The notes: generated from the letters alone by a model not told the origin. A DNA stretch of 64,000 nucleotides from Ectothiorhodospiraceae bacterium WFHF3C12 (GCA_013519935.1 JACDUA010000007.1:27806-91805); one strand, 5' to 3'. Counted from the stretch's first letter, positions 1 to 12,292 are shown. Numbers and translations are program-made.

Positions 1-582
1 AATGGCCAGGAGAAACGAGAACCGCGCGGCGGCCCGCCGCGAGAAATTGGCAAAAAGCCCCGCGGTCATGGTTATGCCGGAGCGCGAGGTCCCGGGTATC
101 AGGGCCAGGGCCTGGGCGAGGCCGACGAGGACCGCGTCCCGCCAGGTCAATGTCTCCAGCGTCCGCGTGCTCCGGTCGGCGCGGCGGTCGGCGATGCCCA
201 GCAGTACGCCGAAGCCGAGCGTCGTCGCCGCGATGACCTCGGCGGAGCGCAGACTCGTCTCGATGAAATCGTCGAAGAACAGACCGGCCAGGCCGACGGG
301 AATGGTGCCGATGACCACCGCCCAGGCCAGCCGGCTCTGGCCGACGTGACGCCGCTGCGCGAGACTGCGCAGTCCGTCCGCCGTCAATACGCCCACGTCG
401 CGGTGAAAGTAGCCGACCACGGCGGTGAGCGTTCCGGCATGCACGGCCAGGTCGAAGGCGAGCCCCTGGTCCGGCCACTGGGTGAGCACCGGAACCAGGA
501 TCAGGTGGGCGGAGCTGGAGATGGGCAGGAATTCGGTAATGCCCTGGATGAGGGCGAGCACCACGATCTGGAACAGCGTCAT
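1..582 (-). CDS. uppP: Undecaprenyl-diphosphatase UppP/BacA (C-terminal part outside window)
   Basis: Integral membrane phosphatase that recycles undecaprenyl pyrophosphate to the monophosphate carrier used for peptidoglycan and other envelope glycans; its loss gives bacitracin sensitivity in known members. Translating the minus strand from the ATG at 582 gives 194 codons with no stop before the window edge; the family is normally about 265-275 residues, so roughly the last quarter is missing. Both signature motifs are present: ITEFLPISSSAHL at residues 15-27 and PGTSRSG near residue 168. The gene lies 48 bases downstream of the CorA-type gene on the same strand and may be co-transcribed with it. 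Identification is confident. Confidence 0.93.
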   Translation of the reverse strand, partial: MTLFQIVVLALIQGITEFLPISSSAHLILVPVLTQWPDQGLAFDLAVHAGTLTAVVGYFHRDVGVLTADGLRSLAQRRHVGQSRLAWAVVIGTIPVGLAGLFFDDFIETSLRSAEVIAATTLGFGVLLGIADRRADRSTRTLETLTWRDAVLVGLAQALALIPGTSRSGITMTAGLFANFSRRAAARFSFLLAI

Positions 583-630
583 GCCTGTTTACCGCCGGCG
601 ATAGTGCTCAGTGGGGCGTGCGCGGTCATT

Positions 631-1569
631 CTAGAGCCATCCCTTGAACTTGAAATAGAGATACGGTGCGACCCCGGCAACCACCATGAGGCCCAGGGCC
701 ATTGGATAACCCAGCAGCCAGTCAAGCTCCGGCATATGCGCGAAGTTCATGCCGTAGATGCTGGCCACCAGGGTCGGCGGCAGGAACACCACCGCGGCGA
801 TGGAGAAGATCTTGATGATCTGGCTTTGCTCCAGGTTGATGAAGCCGAGCGCCGCGTCCATGAGGAAGTTCACCTTGTCGAACAGGAAGCTGTTGTGGGG
901 CAGCAGCGACTCGGTGTCCTGCAGCAGCTCGCGCACCCGGCGGCTGTCGTCGTCGTTCAGGCCGCCGCGGCGCTGCAGGAAAGTGAGCGCGCGTTGCGTG
1001 TCCATCAGGCACAGCCGCACCTTGCCGTTGATGTCCTCGAAGCGCGCCAGCTCGTCGATGGCCGCCTCCATGTCGGCGGACTCGTCCTCCAGCACGGTGC
1101 CGCTGATGCGGTCCAGCCCGGCGTAGATCTCCTCGAGCATGTCGGCGAGGTCGTCGATCTTGATCTCGAAGACGCTGACGAGGATGCCCTGGGGGGATCG
1201 CGCCCAGCCCGTGAAGCGTCGGGCGCGCATGCGAAGCAGCCGGAACGCGGGAATGTCCCGGTCATGGACGCTGAGCAGCCGGTCTTCCCTCAGGGTGAAG
1301 CCGACGGATGCGTTCCGCGGCCGGCCGTCCGCCCGGTAGAGGAACAGCGAACGCAGGTGCAGCCCCATTTGGTCCTCATAGGCCCGGGAGCTGGCTTCGA
1401 TTTCCTCGATGTCCTCCGACCCGGGCAGGGCATGACGGTAGAGCTCTTCGACCTCGGCGCGTTCCTCGGCCGTGGCGCCGTACAGGTCCAGCCATTGGGC
1501 CTGGTCCAGCTGGTGGGTCGGGTCCACGTGCCTGAGCCGGCCCTCTTCGATGCGAAACGCGTGGAGCAT
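631..1569 (-). CDS. CorA-family divalent cation (Mg2+/Zn2+) transporter
   Basis: 312 residues, the usual CorA/ZntB size. The long N-terminal region is soluble and helical (cytoplasmic funnel). Two C-terminal membrane segments follow, with the family-defining GMN pore motif at residues 273-275 (context SIYGMNF) in the loop after the first segment. The protein ends in a basic tail (FKFKGWL), as CorA proteins do. The likely role is passive Mg2+ influx, but ZntB-type Zn2+ transport cannot be excluded because both share the GMN motif and fold. It lies between the NlpC/P60 gene and uppP on the same strand. I use the ATG at 1569, which starts at a normal CorA-like N-terminus. Confidence 0.88.
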   Translation of the reverse strand: MLHAFRIEEGRLRHVDPTHQLDQAQWLDLYGATAEERAEVEELYRHALPGSEDIEEIEASSRAYEDQMGLHLRSLFLYRADGRPRNASVGFTLREDRLLSVHDRDIPAFRLLRMRARRFTGWARSPQGILVSVFEIKIDDLADMLEEIYAGLDRISGTVLEDESADMEAAIDELARFEDINGKVRLCLMDTQRALTFLQRRGGLNDDDSRRVRELLQDTESLLPHNSFLFDKVNFLMDAALGFINLEQSQIIKIFSIAAVVFLPPTLVASIYGMNFAHMPELDWLLGYPMALGLMVVAGVAPYLYFKFKGWL

Positions 1570-1791
1570 GGCCTTTATTCCTTTTCACCGGCGGGCGATC
1601 CACGGGCGATTATATAGACCCGCGGCCGTGACGTCAGAGCGCCTTGCCCGCGCGGGACGCCCTGGCCGTGTTCGGCGGGAGCGGGCACGAGCTGCCAGTC
1701 CGGCCAGGGGGGGAGGCCGCGGTTGTTATCGGCGCGGTCCACCGCGCCGCGGATGCGGGGGCTGATACGGGGACGGCCCGCCGGACAGGTG

Positions 1792-2328
1792 CTAGCGGGC
1801 GGCTCGCTGGTCGCAGCAGGCGCCGTCGTGGAAACGGCCGGCGGAATCGAAGTGACGGGTCCAGAACCGTTCCTGCAGGTGGTCGTAACGCACCTGGCCG
1901 CCGCTGGACGGCGCATGGATGAACCGGCCCTGGCCTACGTATATCCCGACGTGGGACGGCTTCCAGCCGGAGAGGCGGAAGAAGACCAGGTCGCCGGGTC
2001 GCAGCGCGTCCGCGTCTACGGGGGTGGCCACGGCCTGCTGCCGCGCGACCGTTCGCGGTACGCTCAGGCCCGCCCGGGCATGGGTGTAGCGGACCAGGCC
2101 GCTGCAGTCGAAACCCGCGGGGTCGTCGCCGCCGTAGCGATAGGGCGTGCCCAGGGTGTTGCGGGCCGCGGTGACGATGACCGAGGCATCCTGGCCGTCC
2201 TCCGGTATGGCGGCGGGGGGCGTGTCGGCGGTTTCAGGACGCTCCGGAAACTGCGCGCAAGCGCCCACTGCGAGGGCCATCAGTGCGGCCAACGCGACCT
2301 TCAAGGATGCCGTGCAGGGTCTGACCAT
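1792..2328 (-). CDS. NlpC/P60-family peptidoglycan endopeptidase, predicted lipoprotein
   Basis: The reading frame is open upstream to 2424, but I place the start at the ATG at 2328 because it begins a clean lipoprotein signal (hydrophobic run to Cys24, context AVGAC). The mature enzyme has the NlpC/P60 catalytic layout: Cys75 in FDCSG, His126 in PSHVGIYVG and His138 in FIHAP, a Cys-His-His cysteine peptidase that cleaves peptide stems of peptidoglycan. At 178 residues it resembles the compact Spr/MepS-type endopeptidases. It is probably anchored in the outer membrane facing the periplasm. It sits upstream of the CorA-type gene with a 220-base gap, so operon membership is uncertain. Confidence 0.88.
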   Translation of the reverse strand: MVRPCTASLKVALAALMALAVGACAQFPERPETADTPPAAIPEDGQDASVIVTAARNTLGTPYRYGGDDPAGFDCSGLVRYTHARAGLSVPRTVARQQAVATPVDADALRPGDLVFFRLSGWKPSHVGIYVGQGRFIHAPSSGGQVRYDHLQERFWTRHFDSAGRFHDGACCDQRAAR

Positions 2329-2446
2329 GGTCCGCGGGCTCGCCAATTCCGGATGTTCCCCGATGATGCCGCAATGCCGACTCCGACGGAACGTCGGCTT
2401 CACGGAACGCGTGATGGAGCACACAGTTTCGCAGTTGCCCGGGGCA

Positions 2447-2606
2447 GCTCATGGGAGGCCCGTTCTTGCGGTTGCGGCCGGCCGACGGAATCGCGCCGGG
2501 GACGGCGCTCCCACATCCTGCTGCCACACAGAGCGGCCTGTGGGAGGCGCGTCCTCGCGGCGACGGACGGCTCAGGGCAATCGCGGCCGGGACGGCCCTC
2601 CCACGA
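2447..2606. repeat. REP-like GTGGGAG/CTCCCAC intergenic repeats
   Basis: The spacer between the NlpC/P60 start and the metH terminator holds imperfect inverted units: one beginning TGTGGGAGGCGCGTCC near 2540 and an opposed one ending GACGGCCCTCCCAC near 2604. They belong to the same family as the large clusters near 20000, 52000 and 56000. No gene is supported here. Confidence 0.7.
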
Positions 2607-2656
2607 ATTCCTTCATACCGACGTGCCCGGCCGCGCAATGTGGGGGTTCAACATGA

Positions 2657-2681
2657 GAAAAGCGGGCCGTGGCCCGCTTTC
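2657..2681 (-). terminator. Intrinsic terminator of metH
   Basis: GCGGGCC and GGCCCGC arms flanked by AAA/TTT form a near-perfect hairpin. Read on the minus strand it is followed by a CTTTTCT tract, about 33 bases past the metH stop. Confidence 0.8.
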
Positions 2682-2713
2682 AATCCTGCTCGAGGCTTGC
2701 CGCCGGAAGGAGC

Positions 2714-6412
<3,699 letters not shown>

Positions 6413-6584
6413 GATGAGTGATTACACCTCCGGTAGCGTGAAGGGTCGTCGATTATAACGGATTGCAACGCGCGGCCGATTCAGCGCAAGAAAACGGTAA
6501 TAATGCCGAGCGTTTCGCTGGTGCGCCCGCGTCCCGGGCATCGGCGGCGCCGCCACCAGGGGGTCCGATTCTGGAGGAACCCGC

Positions 6585-7514
6585 TTGGACGACGTCCTGT
6601 TCGTGATCAATCCGCTGGCCGCTAGCGGCCGTGCAGACCGGGTCTGGATGCAGCTCGCGGCGCGTCATCCCGCGCTCCGACGAGCAGCCGTGATCCGTAC
6701 CGCCGACCCGATTGCGGCGACCCGGTTGTTGATAGAAAGATTGAAACCTTCAATACGAAGAGTCGTCGCCATTGGCGGCGACGGAACCCTGCATCATACG
6801 GCAAATGTCCTCCTAAGTCTTCCCGCGCCGGAGAAGCGCTCCCTGGGCCTGGTTCCGGCCGGAACGGGGTCGGACCTGGCACGGGGGCTGCGGCTGGCCC
6901 GGCAGCCGCAGCTGGCATTGGACCGTGCGCTGGACGGGGAGACGGTGGATCTCGACGTGCTCTCGCTAACCCATGGCGACACGCGGCGCTACGCGGTCAA
7001 CGTGGCCTCGGCGGGGCTGTCGGTGCCCGTGGTGGCCGCGGTCAGCCAGCGCCGGCGACGCGGGCCGGTGGCTTACTTCCGCGCCGCGCTGGAGGCGGTG
7101 CGTCGCGAAACACCGCCCAACGCGCGGGTTATCGTGGACGGTGAGCCCTGGTACGAAGGCCCCCTGCTTCTACTGGCGCTGGCCAACGGCTGTCGCTTCG
7201 GGCGGGGAATGCGTATCGCGCCGGATGCACGGGCTGACGACGGCCGGCTTCAGGTAGTGCTGGTGGAGCCGGCACCCCTGGCTCGACTGCTGCCCTGGCT
7301 GCCGACGCTCTACGCGGGGTGGCATTACGCCGCGCCCTTCGTCCGTCATCGCGCCGCCCGGACGGTCCGGGTCGAGCCCGTGGACGGGACGCGTTCGCTC
7401 ACGGAGGCCGACGGTGACCTCTCCCTGCCGCTGCCGGTGAATGTCAGCGTGGTGCCGGGGGCGCTTCGGCTGCGCGGTCTGACTCCGTCCGCCACTGCGC
7501 GGCGGCGCCGATGA
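6585..7514 (+). CDS. Diacylglycerol kinase-like lipid kinase (YegS/DagK family)
   Basis: 309 residues from a TTG start at 6585, chosen because GGAGGA lies six bases upstream (6573-6578) and the protein then opens with the conserved VLFVINPLAASG. The nucleotide-binding signature GGDGTLHHTANVL and the PAGTGSDLARGL loop identify the DAG/sphingosine/YegS kinase superfamily, which phosphorylates lipid hydroxyls with ATP at the inner membrane. The exact lipid substrate cannot be read from sequence. It is divergent from metH across 172 bases. Its last 71 bases overlap, tail to tail, the end of the convergent amidotransferase-like gene. Confidence 0.88.
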   Translation: MDDVLFVINPLAASGRADRVWMQLAARHPALRRAAVIRTADPIAATRLLIERLKPSIRRVVAIGGDGTLHHTANVLLSLPAPEKRSLGLVPAGTGSDLARGLRLARQPQLALDRALDGETVDLDVLSLTHGDTRRYAVNVASAGLSVPVVAAVSQRRRRGPVAYFRAALEAVRRETPPNARVIVDGEPWYEGPLLLLALANGCRFGRGMRIAPDARADDGRLQVVLVEPAPLARLLPWLPTLYAGWHYAAPFVRHRAARTVRVEPVDGTRSLTEADGDLSLPLPVNVSVVPGALRLRGLTPSATARRRR

Positions 7515-8277
7515 GCGAGCGGAACAGCGCCCGCTGTTCGGGTCGCTGGGGCAGATATTCCGGGTGCCACTGAACGCCGACGACCAGCCGCGCCGCGGTA
7601 TGCTCCACGCCCTGGATCACCCCTGAACGCTCATGGGCGACCGCGCGGATCGCCGTGCCCGGCGCCTTGATGGCCTGGCGGTGCATGGAGTTGACCTCGC
7701 AGTCGGTCACGCCCATGACCTCGGCGAGCCGGCTCCCTTGAGCGATGACCACGTCCTTGTATGGGAGAATCGTATGGGCCTGCGGCGCCTCCCGGTAGAA
7801 GGCGCTGAGCTCCTGGTACAACGATCCACCGCAACGCACGTTAAGCAGCTGCGCGCCGCGGCAAATGCCAAGAGTCGGTATGTCCGCGGCCAGCGCGGCA
7901 TCGATGAGCGCCGACTCCAGCTCATCCCGGCCGGCGTCCTTGCGCGGTCCCCGCTTGGTGCTCAATAGCCGGCGGCTGAGATAGATCAGCGGCGCCAGCA
8001 GCAGCGTCAGCAGGAAACGCCCCAATCGCCGCCGGCGCGGCCGCAGTTCCTCGAAAGTGAAATGCTCCTCGGTTTCGCCATAGAGCGTCGGGTCCACGTC
8101 GGCGCCGCCGCCGATGATCAGGCCGTGGATGCCCTGAAGGCTCCGGGGCCGTTTCGGCGTCACGCGCACCGCCCGGCCGCCGGCCATCGTCACCGCCAGC
8201 CTGGTGGCCCACCAGGCGGCGAGGCCGCCCTGGTCCGGCCCCGTGACCGCGATTACGGGGTGGTTGCGTTCTGCCAT
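7444..8277 (-). CDS. Class I glutamine-amidotransferase-like peptidase (C26, PuuD-like)
   Basis: 277 residues from the ATG at 8277 (MAERNHPVIAVTGP). The frame is open much further upstream, but that part only shadows the next gene. Motifs are GGGADVDPTLYG near the N-terminus, the nucleophile elbow LGICRGAQLLNV, and the catalytic His in VQWHPEYL. These fit the gamma-glutamyl-GABA hydrolase/peptidase C26 group. An insertion with a hydrophobic stretch (LLTLLLAPLIYLS) sits between the first motif and the Cys elbow. The gene starts inside the end of the amidoligase gene (25-base overlap), implying translational coupling. The partner suggests it releases or edits an amide or gamma-glutamyl bond made by that ligase. 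Confidence 0.85.
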   Translation of the reverse strand: MAERNHPVIAVTGPDQGGLAAWWATRLAVTMAGGRAVRVTPKRPRSLQGIHGLIIGGGADVDPTLYGETEEHFTFEELRPRRRRLGRFLLTLLLAPLIYLSRRLLSTKRGPRKDAGRDELESALIDAALAADIPTLGICRGAQLLNVRCGGSLYQELSAFYREAPQAHTILPYKDVVIAQGSRLAEVMGVTDCEVNSMHRQAIKAPGTAIRAVAHERSGVIQGVEHTAARLVVGVQWHPEYLPQRPEQRALFRSLIGAAAQWRTESDRAAEAPPAPR

Positions 8278-9353
8278 AGGCTCAACTCGTGGGCCCAGCG
8301 CTCGTCGACCCCGGTGAGTGTCTCGCGGTGTTGTGCCAGATAGCGGCGGCCCAGCTCCTCCATGGCCTGCGGGTCGTGGGCCAGCTGCTCCACCGCCAGC
8401 CAACCGCGCCACTCCTCGGCGAGTGTCCAGTCCGGTTCGTCGATGGCGCAGTTGGGCAGCCGGTAGTGGAGCGTCGGCCGCGGACGAACCAGGGTATTGG
8501 GCGGCAGCTGCCGGAACAGCCAGTCTCCGTCCAGGTGGGCGAACAGCGGGAGCATGTCCAGCGGGCGATTCCGGGTCGGGTTTGCGTCCAGGTAATCGCG
8601 CATGAGCTGGCGCAGCCCGGGCCGGTAATCCGGATCCACCACCTGGCGTACGTAGGCTTCCGGAAAGTCGTTGATGAACGGTACCACCTGACGGGCGAAA
8701 TCGATGCGGCTGCGCACCTTCAGCCAGTCCTCCAGCAGCAGGTAGGCCCGAAGATAGGCCAGGGCGGTCCCGCCGTCCGCGCGGGGCACTTCGGGATTGA
8801 GATGCAGGCCGAACGCGTAAAGGGGAGAGGCCCGGGTACCGAGGGCGCTGTGCTCGCTCAGGGCGCGGCGGAGCTTCTCCAGCTCGCCGGCCTCGGTCAT
8901 CGGCACCGGCGGGCAGGCGATTTCGTGGGGGACCACGGTGCCGGCAATACGCGCGAGGATGTCGTCCAGGCGCAGCTGCCATTCCTGGTCCAGCTCGAAG
9001 CCGAGCTTCTTGAGGTACTCGATGTAGGTGCGGTCCTTGAGCATGGCGGCGTCGATTTCGATGACGAAATCGCCCCACCGGGTCCCGGCCACGCGGTGCT
9101 CGAAATGGCTGTCGGCATAGTGGGTGCCCCCGTAGAGCCCCATGATGATGCGCGCGGCCTGGCCCAGCTCGACCCCGGCGAACTCCAGCTCGACACCGAG
9201 CCTTCGCACCTCGCCCCGCTCGTTCGTCAGGTGTTCGGGGAGCGGGAACTGCTCATCCTGCTGATCGCGCATCTGGCAAAAGGTCTGGTCTTCGAGGCGG
9301 CTTTCCTCAGTGGATTGGGTCGTGGCAAGGCCGGGAAAAGAGCATGTCACCAT
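8253..9353 (-). CDS. Amidoligase-family (COOH-NH2 ligase) enzyme
   Basis: 366 residues. Recognised as the amidoligase family of glutamine-synthetase-like COOH-NH2 ligases by GVELEFAGV (acidic metal/ATP site), the GDFVIEID strand and GLHLNPE. Family members are proposed to form amide or peptide bonds in small-molecule or cell-surface modification; few have known substrates. Genes for this family are known to pair with a glutamine-amidotransferase-like partner, exactly as seen here. The start is uncertain: the ATGs at 9353 and 9272 both lack an obvious Shine-Dalgarno, and the conserved part begins after about residue 45, so either could be right. Confidence 0.8.
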   Translation of the reverse strand: MVTCSFPGLATTQSTEESRLEDQTFCQMRDQQDEQFPLPEHLTNERGEVRRLGVELEFAGVELGQAARIIMGLYGGTHYADSHFEHRVAGTRWGDFVIEIDAAMLKDRTYIEYLKKLGFELDQEWQLRLDDILARIAGTVVPHEIACPPVPMTEAGELEKLRRALSEHSALGTRASPLYAFGLHLNPEVPRADGGTALAYLRAYLLLEDWLKVRSRIDFARQVVPFINDFPEAYVRQVVDPDYRPGLRQLMRDYLDANPTRNRPLDMLPLFAHLDGDWLFRQLPPNTLVRPRPTLHYRLPNCAIDEPDWTLAEEWRGWLAVEQLAHDPQAMEELGRRYLAQHRETLTGVDERWAHELSLWQNATTP

Positions 9354-9507
9354 TCTAACCGGTCACCACCAGGATGGGGTGGGGCGTTCCGGCGTCCACA
9401 ATGGGGCCCCTGGTTCCGGGCGGTCGCCGGTTGAAATGCCGGGGCGCGCTGCCAGATGAATAGACAGGCGCAAGCCATCCTCGAGCCATTCGCGTGTGAG
9501 GTGTGCT

Positions 9508-10026
9508 ATGGAGCTGCAAGGCAAGCGCGTGGCGGTTCTCGCCGAAGATCTCTACCAGGAAATGGAGCTGTGGGTGCCCTATTACCGCCTCAAGGAGGCG
9601 GGAGCGGACGTGGACATCCTCGGAACGGGCAAATCCAGCTACGCCAGCAAGAACGGCTACCCCGTCCATCCGGACGGGAATGTCGCCGATGCCGAGCCGC
9701 GGAACTACCACGGCGTGGTCATTCCGGGCGGCTACGCACCCGACAGGATGCGCGCCCACGAGCCGCTGGTGCGGTTCGTCCGAAGCCTCGCCGAGCAGGG
9801 CGGCATCGTCGCCTGGATCTGTCACGCCGGCTGGGTGGCCGTGTCCGCGAATATTATCCGCGGCAGAGCCGTGACGTCGGTCAAGGCCATCCAGGACGAT
9901 ATGCGCAACGCTGGCGGCGAATGGCGCGACGAGCCGCTGGTGCAGGACGGCAACCTCATCAGCAGCCGCGTGCCGTCGGATCTGCCGCTCTTCTGCCGGG
10001 CGTTGGTGGCGGCCCTGGCCAAGTAG
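9508..10026 (+). CDS. DJ-1/PfpI family protein (deglycase/peptidase-like)
   Basis: 172 residues from the ATG at 9508, preceded by GAGG six bases upstream; a GTG four codons earlier is in frame but less well placed. The conserved acidic residue is E18 and the nucleophile elbow is Cys105-His106 in AWICHAGW, as in YhbO/PfpI/DJ-1 proteins. The region after the elbow (VTSVKAIQDDMRNAGGEWRD) is typical of this family, whose members repair or remove glycated groups or act as stress-linked hydrolases. Cytoplasmic, single domain. It stands alone, divergent from the amidoligase gene. Substrate unknown. Confidence 0.88.
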   Translation: MELQGKRVAVLAEDLYQEMELWVPYYRLKEAGADVDILGTGKSSYASKNGYPVHPDGNVADAEPRNYHGVVIPGGYAPDRMRAHEPLVRFVRSLAEQGGIVAWICHAGWVAVSANIIRGRAVTSVKAIQDDMRNAGGEWRDEPLVQDGNLISSRVPSDLPLFCRALVAALAK

Positions 10027-10071
10027 ACAGCCGCCGCCAGGGCAGCGAACGGGCGCTTATCAAAGCCAGGC

Positions 10072-10107
10072 GCGCCCGTCGTCACCCAAATGGGTGACGA
10101 CGGGCGC
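10072..10107. other. Perfect 16-bp hairpin with AAAT loop
   Basis: Left arm 10072-10087 and right arm 10092-10107 are perfect reverse complements, separated by AAAT. There is no T-tract on either side, so it is not a standard intrinsic terminator. It lies between the DJ-1-like gene and the lipoprotein gene and could attenuate transcription, stabilise the upstream mRNA or bind a protein. Confidence 0.75.
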
Positions 10108-10190
10108 CGGCGGCTCCGGCAGTGTTCCCCCAGGACGTCCCATTTTTCCGCAGCGGATGCGTTGATCTTGGTTTCGAGGGGAGCACGACC

Positions 10191-12089
10191 ATGAAAATGA
10201 CCAGAAAGACGGGCGCTTGGCGGCACCGGGGGGTGCTGACCGGCACGACGCTGTTGTTCTCGCTGGCCCTGGCGGGCTGTGGGGGCGGTTCCGGGTCCGA
10301 CGAGAACACGGATAACACCGACAACACGGGCGATACGGAAACCACCTATACCGGCACGGTGGAGGCGCCGTCGGGACAAATCGCGCAGCTGCGCGAGCCC
10401 GGCATGCTGGAACGGCTCGGCGGCTTCGTCATGCCGACATCGGTGGCGGCGATTACCGGTCTCCAGCCGGTTCCCGACGTGGAGGTCGAGCTAGTCCGGT
10501 TGAACTCGGATGGCAGTGTCGCCGAGGTGGTGACCACCGTTACCGCCAATAGCAGCGGTGAGTTCACGCTGAACTCCGAGCTCGCGCCGAATTCCAACCA
10601 CATCTTCCGCGTCAGCGCCTCCGGCGGCGCACAGATGCGCGTGCCCATGGCACGAAGCGAGGCGGACATCAATCCCGGCACCGAGATGGTGGTCCGGGCC
10701 ATGGAAACCGCCATCAGCAGTGGTGCGACCCTGGACGACTGGACGCCCGAGGAGCTGGACAGCCTGGTGGTACAGGCGGTGGAGTCGGACGTGGACCTGT
10801 CCAGCTGTAGCGATATCGACAGCTGCGTGACCAGCGCCAGCGATCAGGTTCCCACCGTTGAAGAGGATACCCAGACCCTGGCCGAGAACGACGGGGTGAC
10901 GGGGCCGGAGGGCGAGTTCCGGTTCGCCGCGGTGGAGCTGGCGCATTCCCATCCCTTCTGGGAGGTCGGCCACTACTTCACGGAGCTGACCCTGAGCTTC
11001 TCCGGCAGCGAACTCGCCGGCAATACCACGAGTGCCTACGACGACTGGTGGAGGGAGAACACGACGGGGCTTGAGTTCGATACTTCAGCCGACGAGAGCC
11101 TGACCCTCGGCTACAGTCCGGGCGCGGACGGACGGCTGATTTTCAGCGACTCGACGCTCAGCGGCGGTTACAGCGCCGACGGCCAGGTGGCCGCGATGCT
11201 TATCCGCAGAGCGGATGACTATGACGGAAGCGACTCTATGGAGCATGTCCGTGGATTCGTCCTTGGCGTGAAGGTCCCTTCGTCGGCACCGAGCCTGAGC
11301 GGCGATTACAACATCGTGACCTTCTCGGAGAACACCGGTGCGGTGGCCGCCGACTCCCAGGAGGGCCAGCGGGACTACGAGACCGGCGCGGTCACGGCCA
11401 GTGTCAGCGGCGGCAACCTGAACCTGGGGGCCAATAGCGGCGAGAGCTCGGACATCGTCTTGCCGGCCGCCGGCTCCGGCGTCACCGGGACCGTCAATCA
11501 CGAGTCCGTTTCCGACCCCTCGGAGACCATCGCCTACAGCCTGGGCTCGGACGGCGGCCTCAGTGTGGCCGGCCTCGATGGTCAGGTGACGTCCAGCGGC
11601 GACTTCTTCTACCTGATGGGGCGTAGCGAGCTGTCGGCACCACCCGAGTCGCTGGTGGACATGGTGCTAGCGACGCGTGCGGGCACCGGCATGGACGTCA
11701 GCAGCCTTCAGGGCACCTATCGCTTCTACGGGGTGGAGGGGCAGTTGTCCGAGAATGAAGACGGCCTGATGTCCATGGTCCTCACGGCCGACTTCGATGG
11801 CAGCGGCAGCCTGGATCTCAGCGGCGTGGAATACGAGAGCGATGTCGACATGATCGATGAGCTCCAGGATGAAGTGTCCACCAGCTCCTTCTCGGAGAGT
11901 GGCATCAGCTATACCGTCAGTGCGTCGGGCGAGGTCTCGCTGGACGGGGGCGGCGCCGTGGGCGCGGTGACGCCGGATGGGGAGGTTATGGTCCTCATCA
12001 GCGCGGGGTCCGAGGACGACGACGGCGACGGCACCGACGACGGCTGGTGGCACGGCGTGCTTGTCGGCTTCAGGGAACCGGCGAACTGA
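10191..12089 (+). CDS. Large predicted lipoprotein of unknown function
   Basis: 632 residues from the ATG at 10191 (GAGGGGAG upstream). The N-terminus has basic residues, a hydrophobic run and a textbook lipobox, LALAGC, followed by a Gly/Ser/Asp/Asn/Thr-rich tether, so the mature protein should be lipid-anchored in the envelope. The body is acidic and Ser/Gly/Asp-rich, with several TYRFYG- or DYNIVTFSE-like strands and no catalytic motif I recognise, which suggests beta-rich repeats. An acidic DDDGDGTDDG stretch near the C-terminus could bind calcium. Acidic secreted proteins are common in halotolerant bacteria. The gene is monocistronic, with its own terminator. No function is assigned. Confidence 0.85.
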   Translation: MKMTRKTGAWRHRGVLTGTTLLFSLALAGCGGGSGSDENTDNTDNTGDTETTYTGTVEAPSGQIAQLREPGMLERLGGFVMPTSVAAITGLQPVPDVEVELVRLNSDGSVAEVVTTVTANSSGEFTLNSELAPNSNHIFRVSASGGAQMRVPMARSEADINPGTEMVVRAMETAISSGATLDDWTPEELDSLVVQAVESDVDLSSCSDIDSCVTSASDQVPTVEEDTQTLAENDGVTGPEGEFRFAAVELAHSHPFWEVGHYFTELTLSFSGSELAGNTTSAYDDWWRENTTGLEFDTSADESLTLGYSPGADGRLIFSDSTLSGGYSADGQVAAMLIRRADDYDGSDSMEHVRGFVLGVKVPSSAPSLSGDYNIVTFSENTGAVAADSQEGQRDYETGAVTASVSGGNLNLGANSGESSDIVLPAAGSGVTGTVNHESVSDPSETIAYSLGSDGGLSVAGLDGQVTSSGDFFYLMGRSELSAPPESLVDMVLATRAGTGMDVSSLQGTYRFYGVEGQLSENEDGLMSMVLTADFDGSGSLDLSGVEYESDVDMIDELQDEVSTSSFSESGISYTVSASGEVSLDGGGAVGAVTPDGEVMVLISAGSEDDDGDGTDDGWWHGVLVGFREPAN

Positions 12090-12108
12090 CACCGAGGGCT
12101 CACCCGAG

Positions 12109-12149
12109 AAAAGGCCCGGTCCGCTGACGCGGTCCGGGCTTTTCTTTTT
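12109..12149 (+). terminator. Intrinsic terminator after the lipoprotein gene
   Basis: AAAAGGCCCGGTCCGC and GCGGTCCGGGCTTTT arms (one mismatch, one bulge) with a TGAC loop, followed by TTTTCTTTTT, 20 bases past the stop. Confidence 0.88.
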
Positions 12150-12266
12150 CGGGAGACCCGCGGGCCAGGGGCGGGAGCGAACCCCGGCGAAAATCCGCTA
12201 CCCGATCGTGTCCTGGCGTCCACCGGAGCGGCCCATGGCCGCGAACAACCGGCATCAACCGATGGC

Positions 12267-12292
12267 GGTGGCATACGCTTCGCCATTCCACC
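12267..12292. repeat. Dispersed GGTGG-N16-CCACC palindrome (copy 1)
   Basis: An imperfect inverted repeat with core ACGCTTCGC between GGTGGCAT and ATTCCACC. Two closely related copies occur at 30622-30647 and 47900-47925. It lies in the convergent spacer between the lipoprotein and RND genes; the rest of this spacer (12150-12461) shows no gene. Confidence 0.7.

Noticed and set aside
6413..6584. Possible cobalamin or SAM riboswitch before metH
   Set aside because: Only 172 bases separate metH from the divergent gene and I could not find a B12 box or a SAM-type core; no support.
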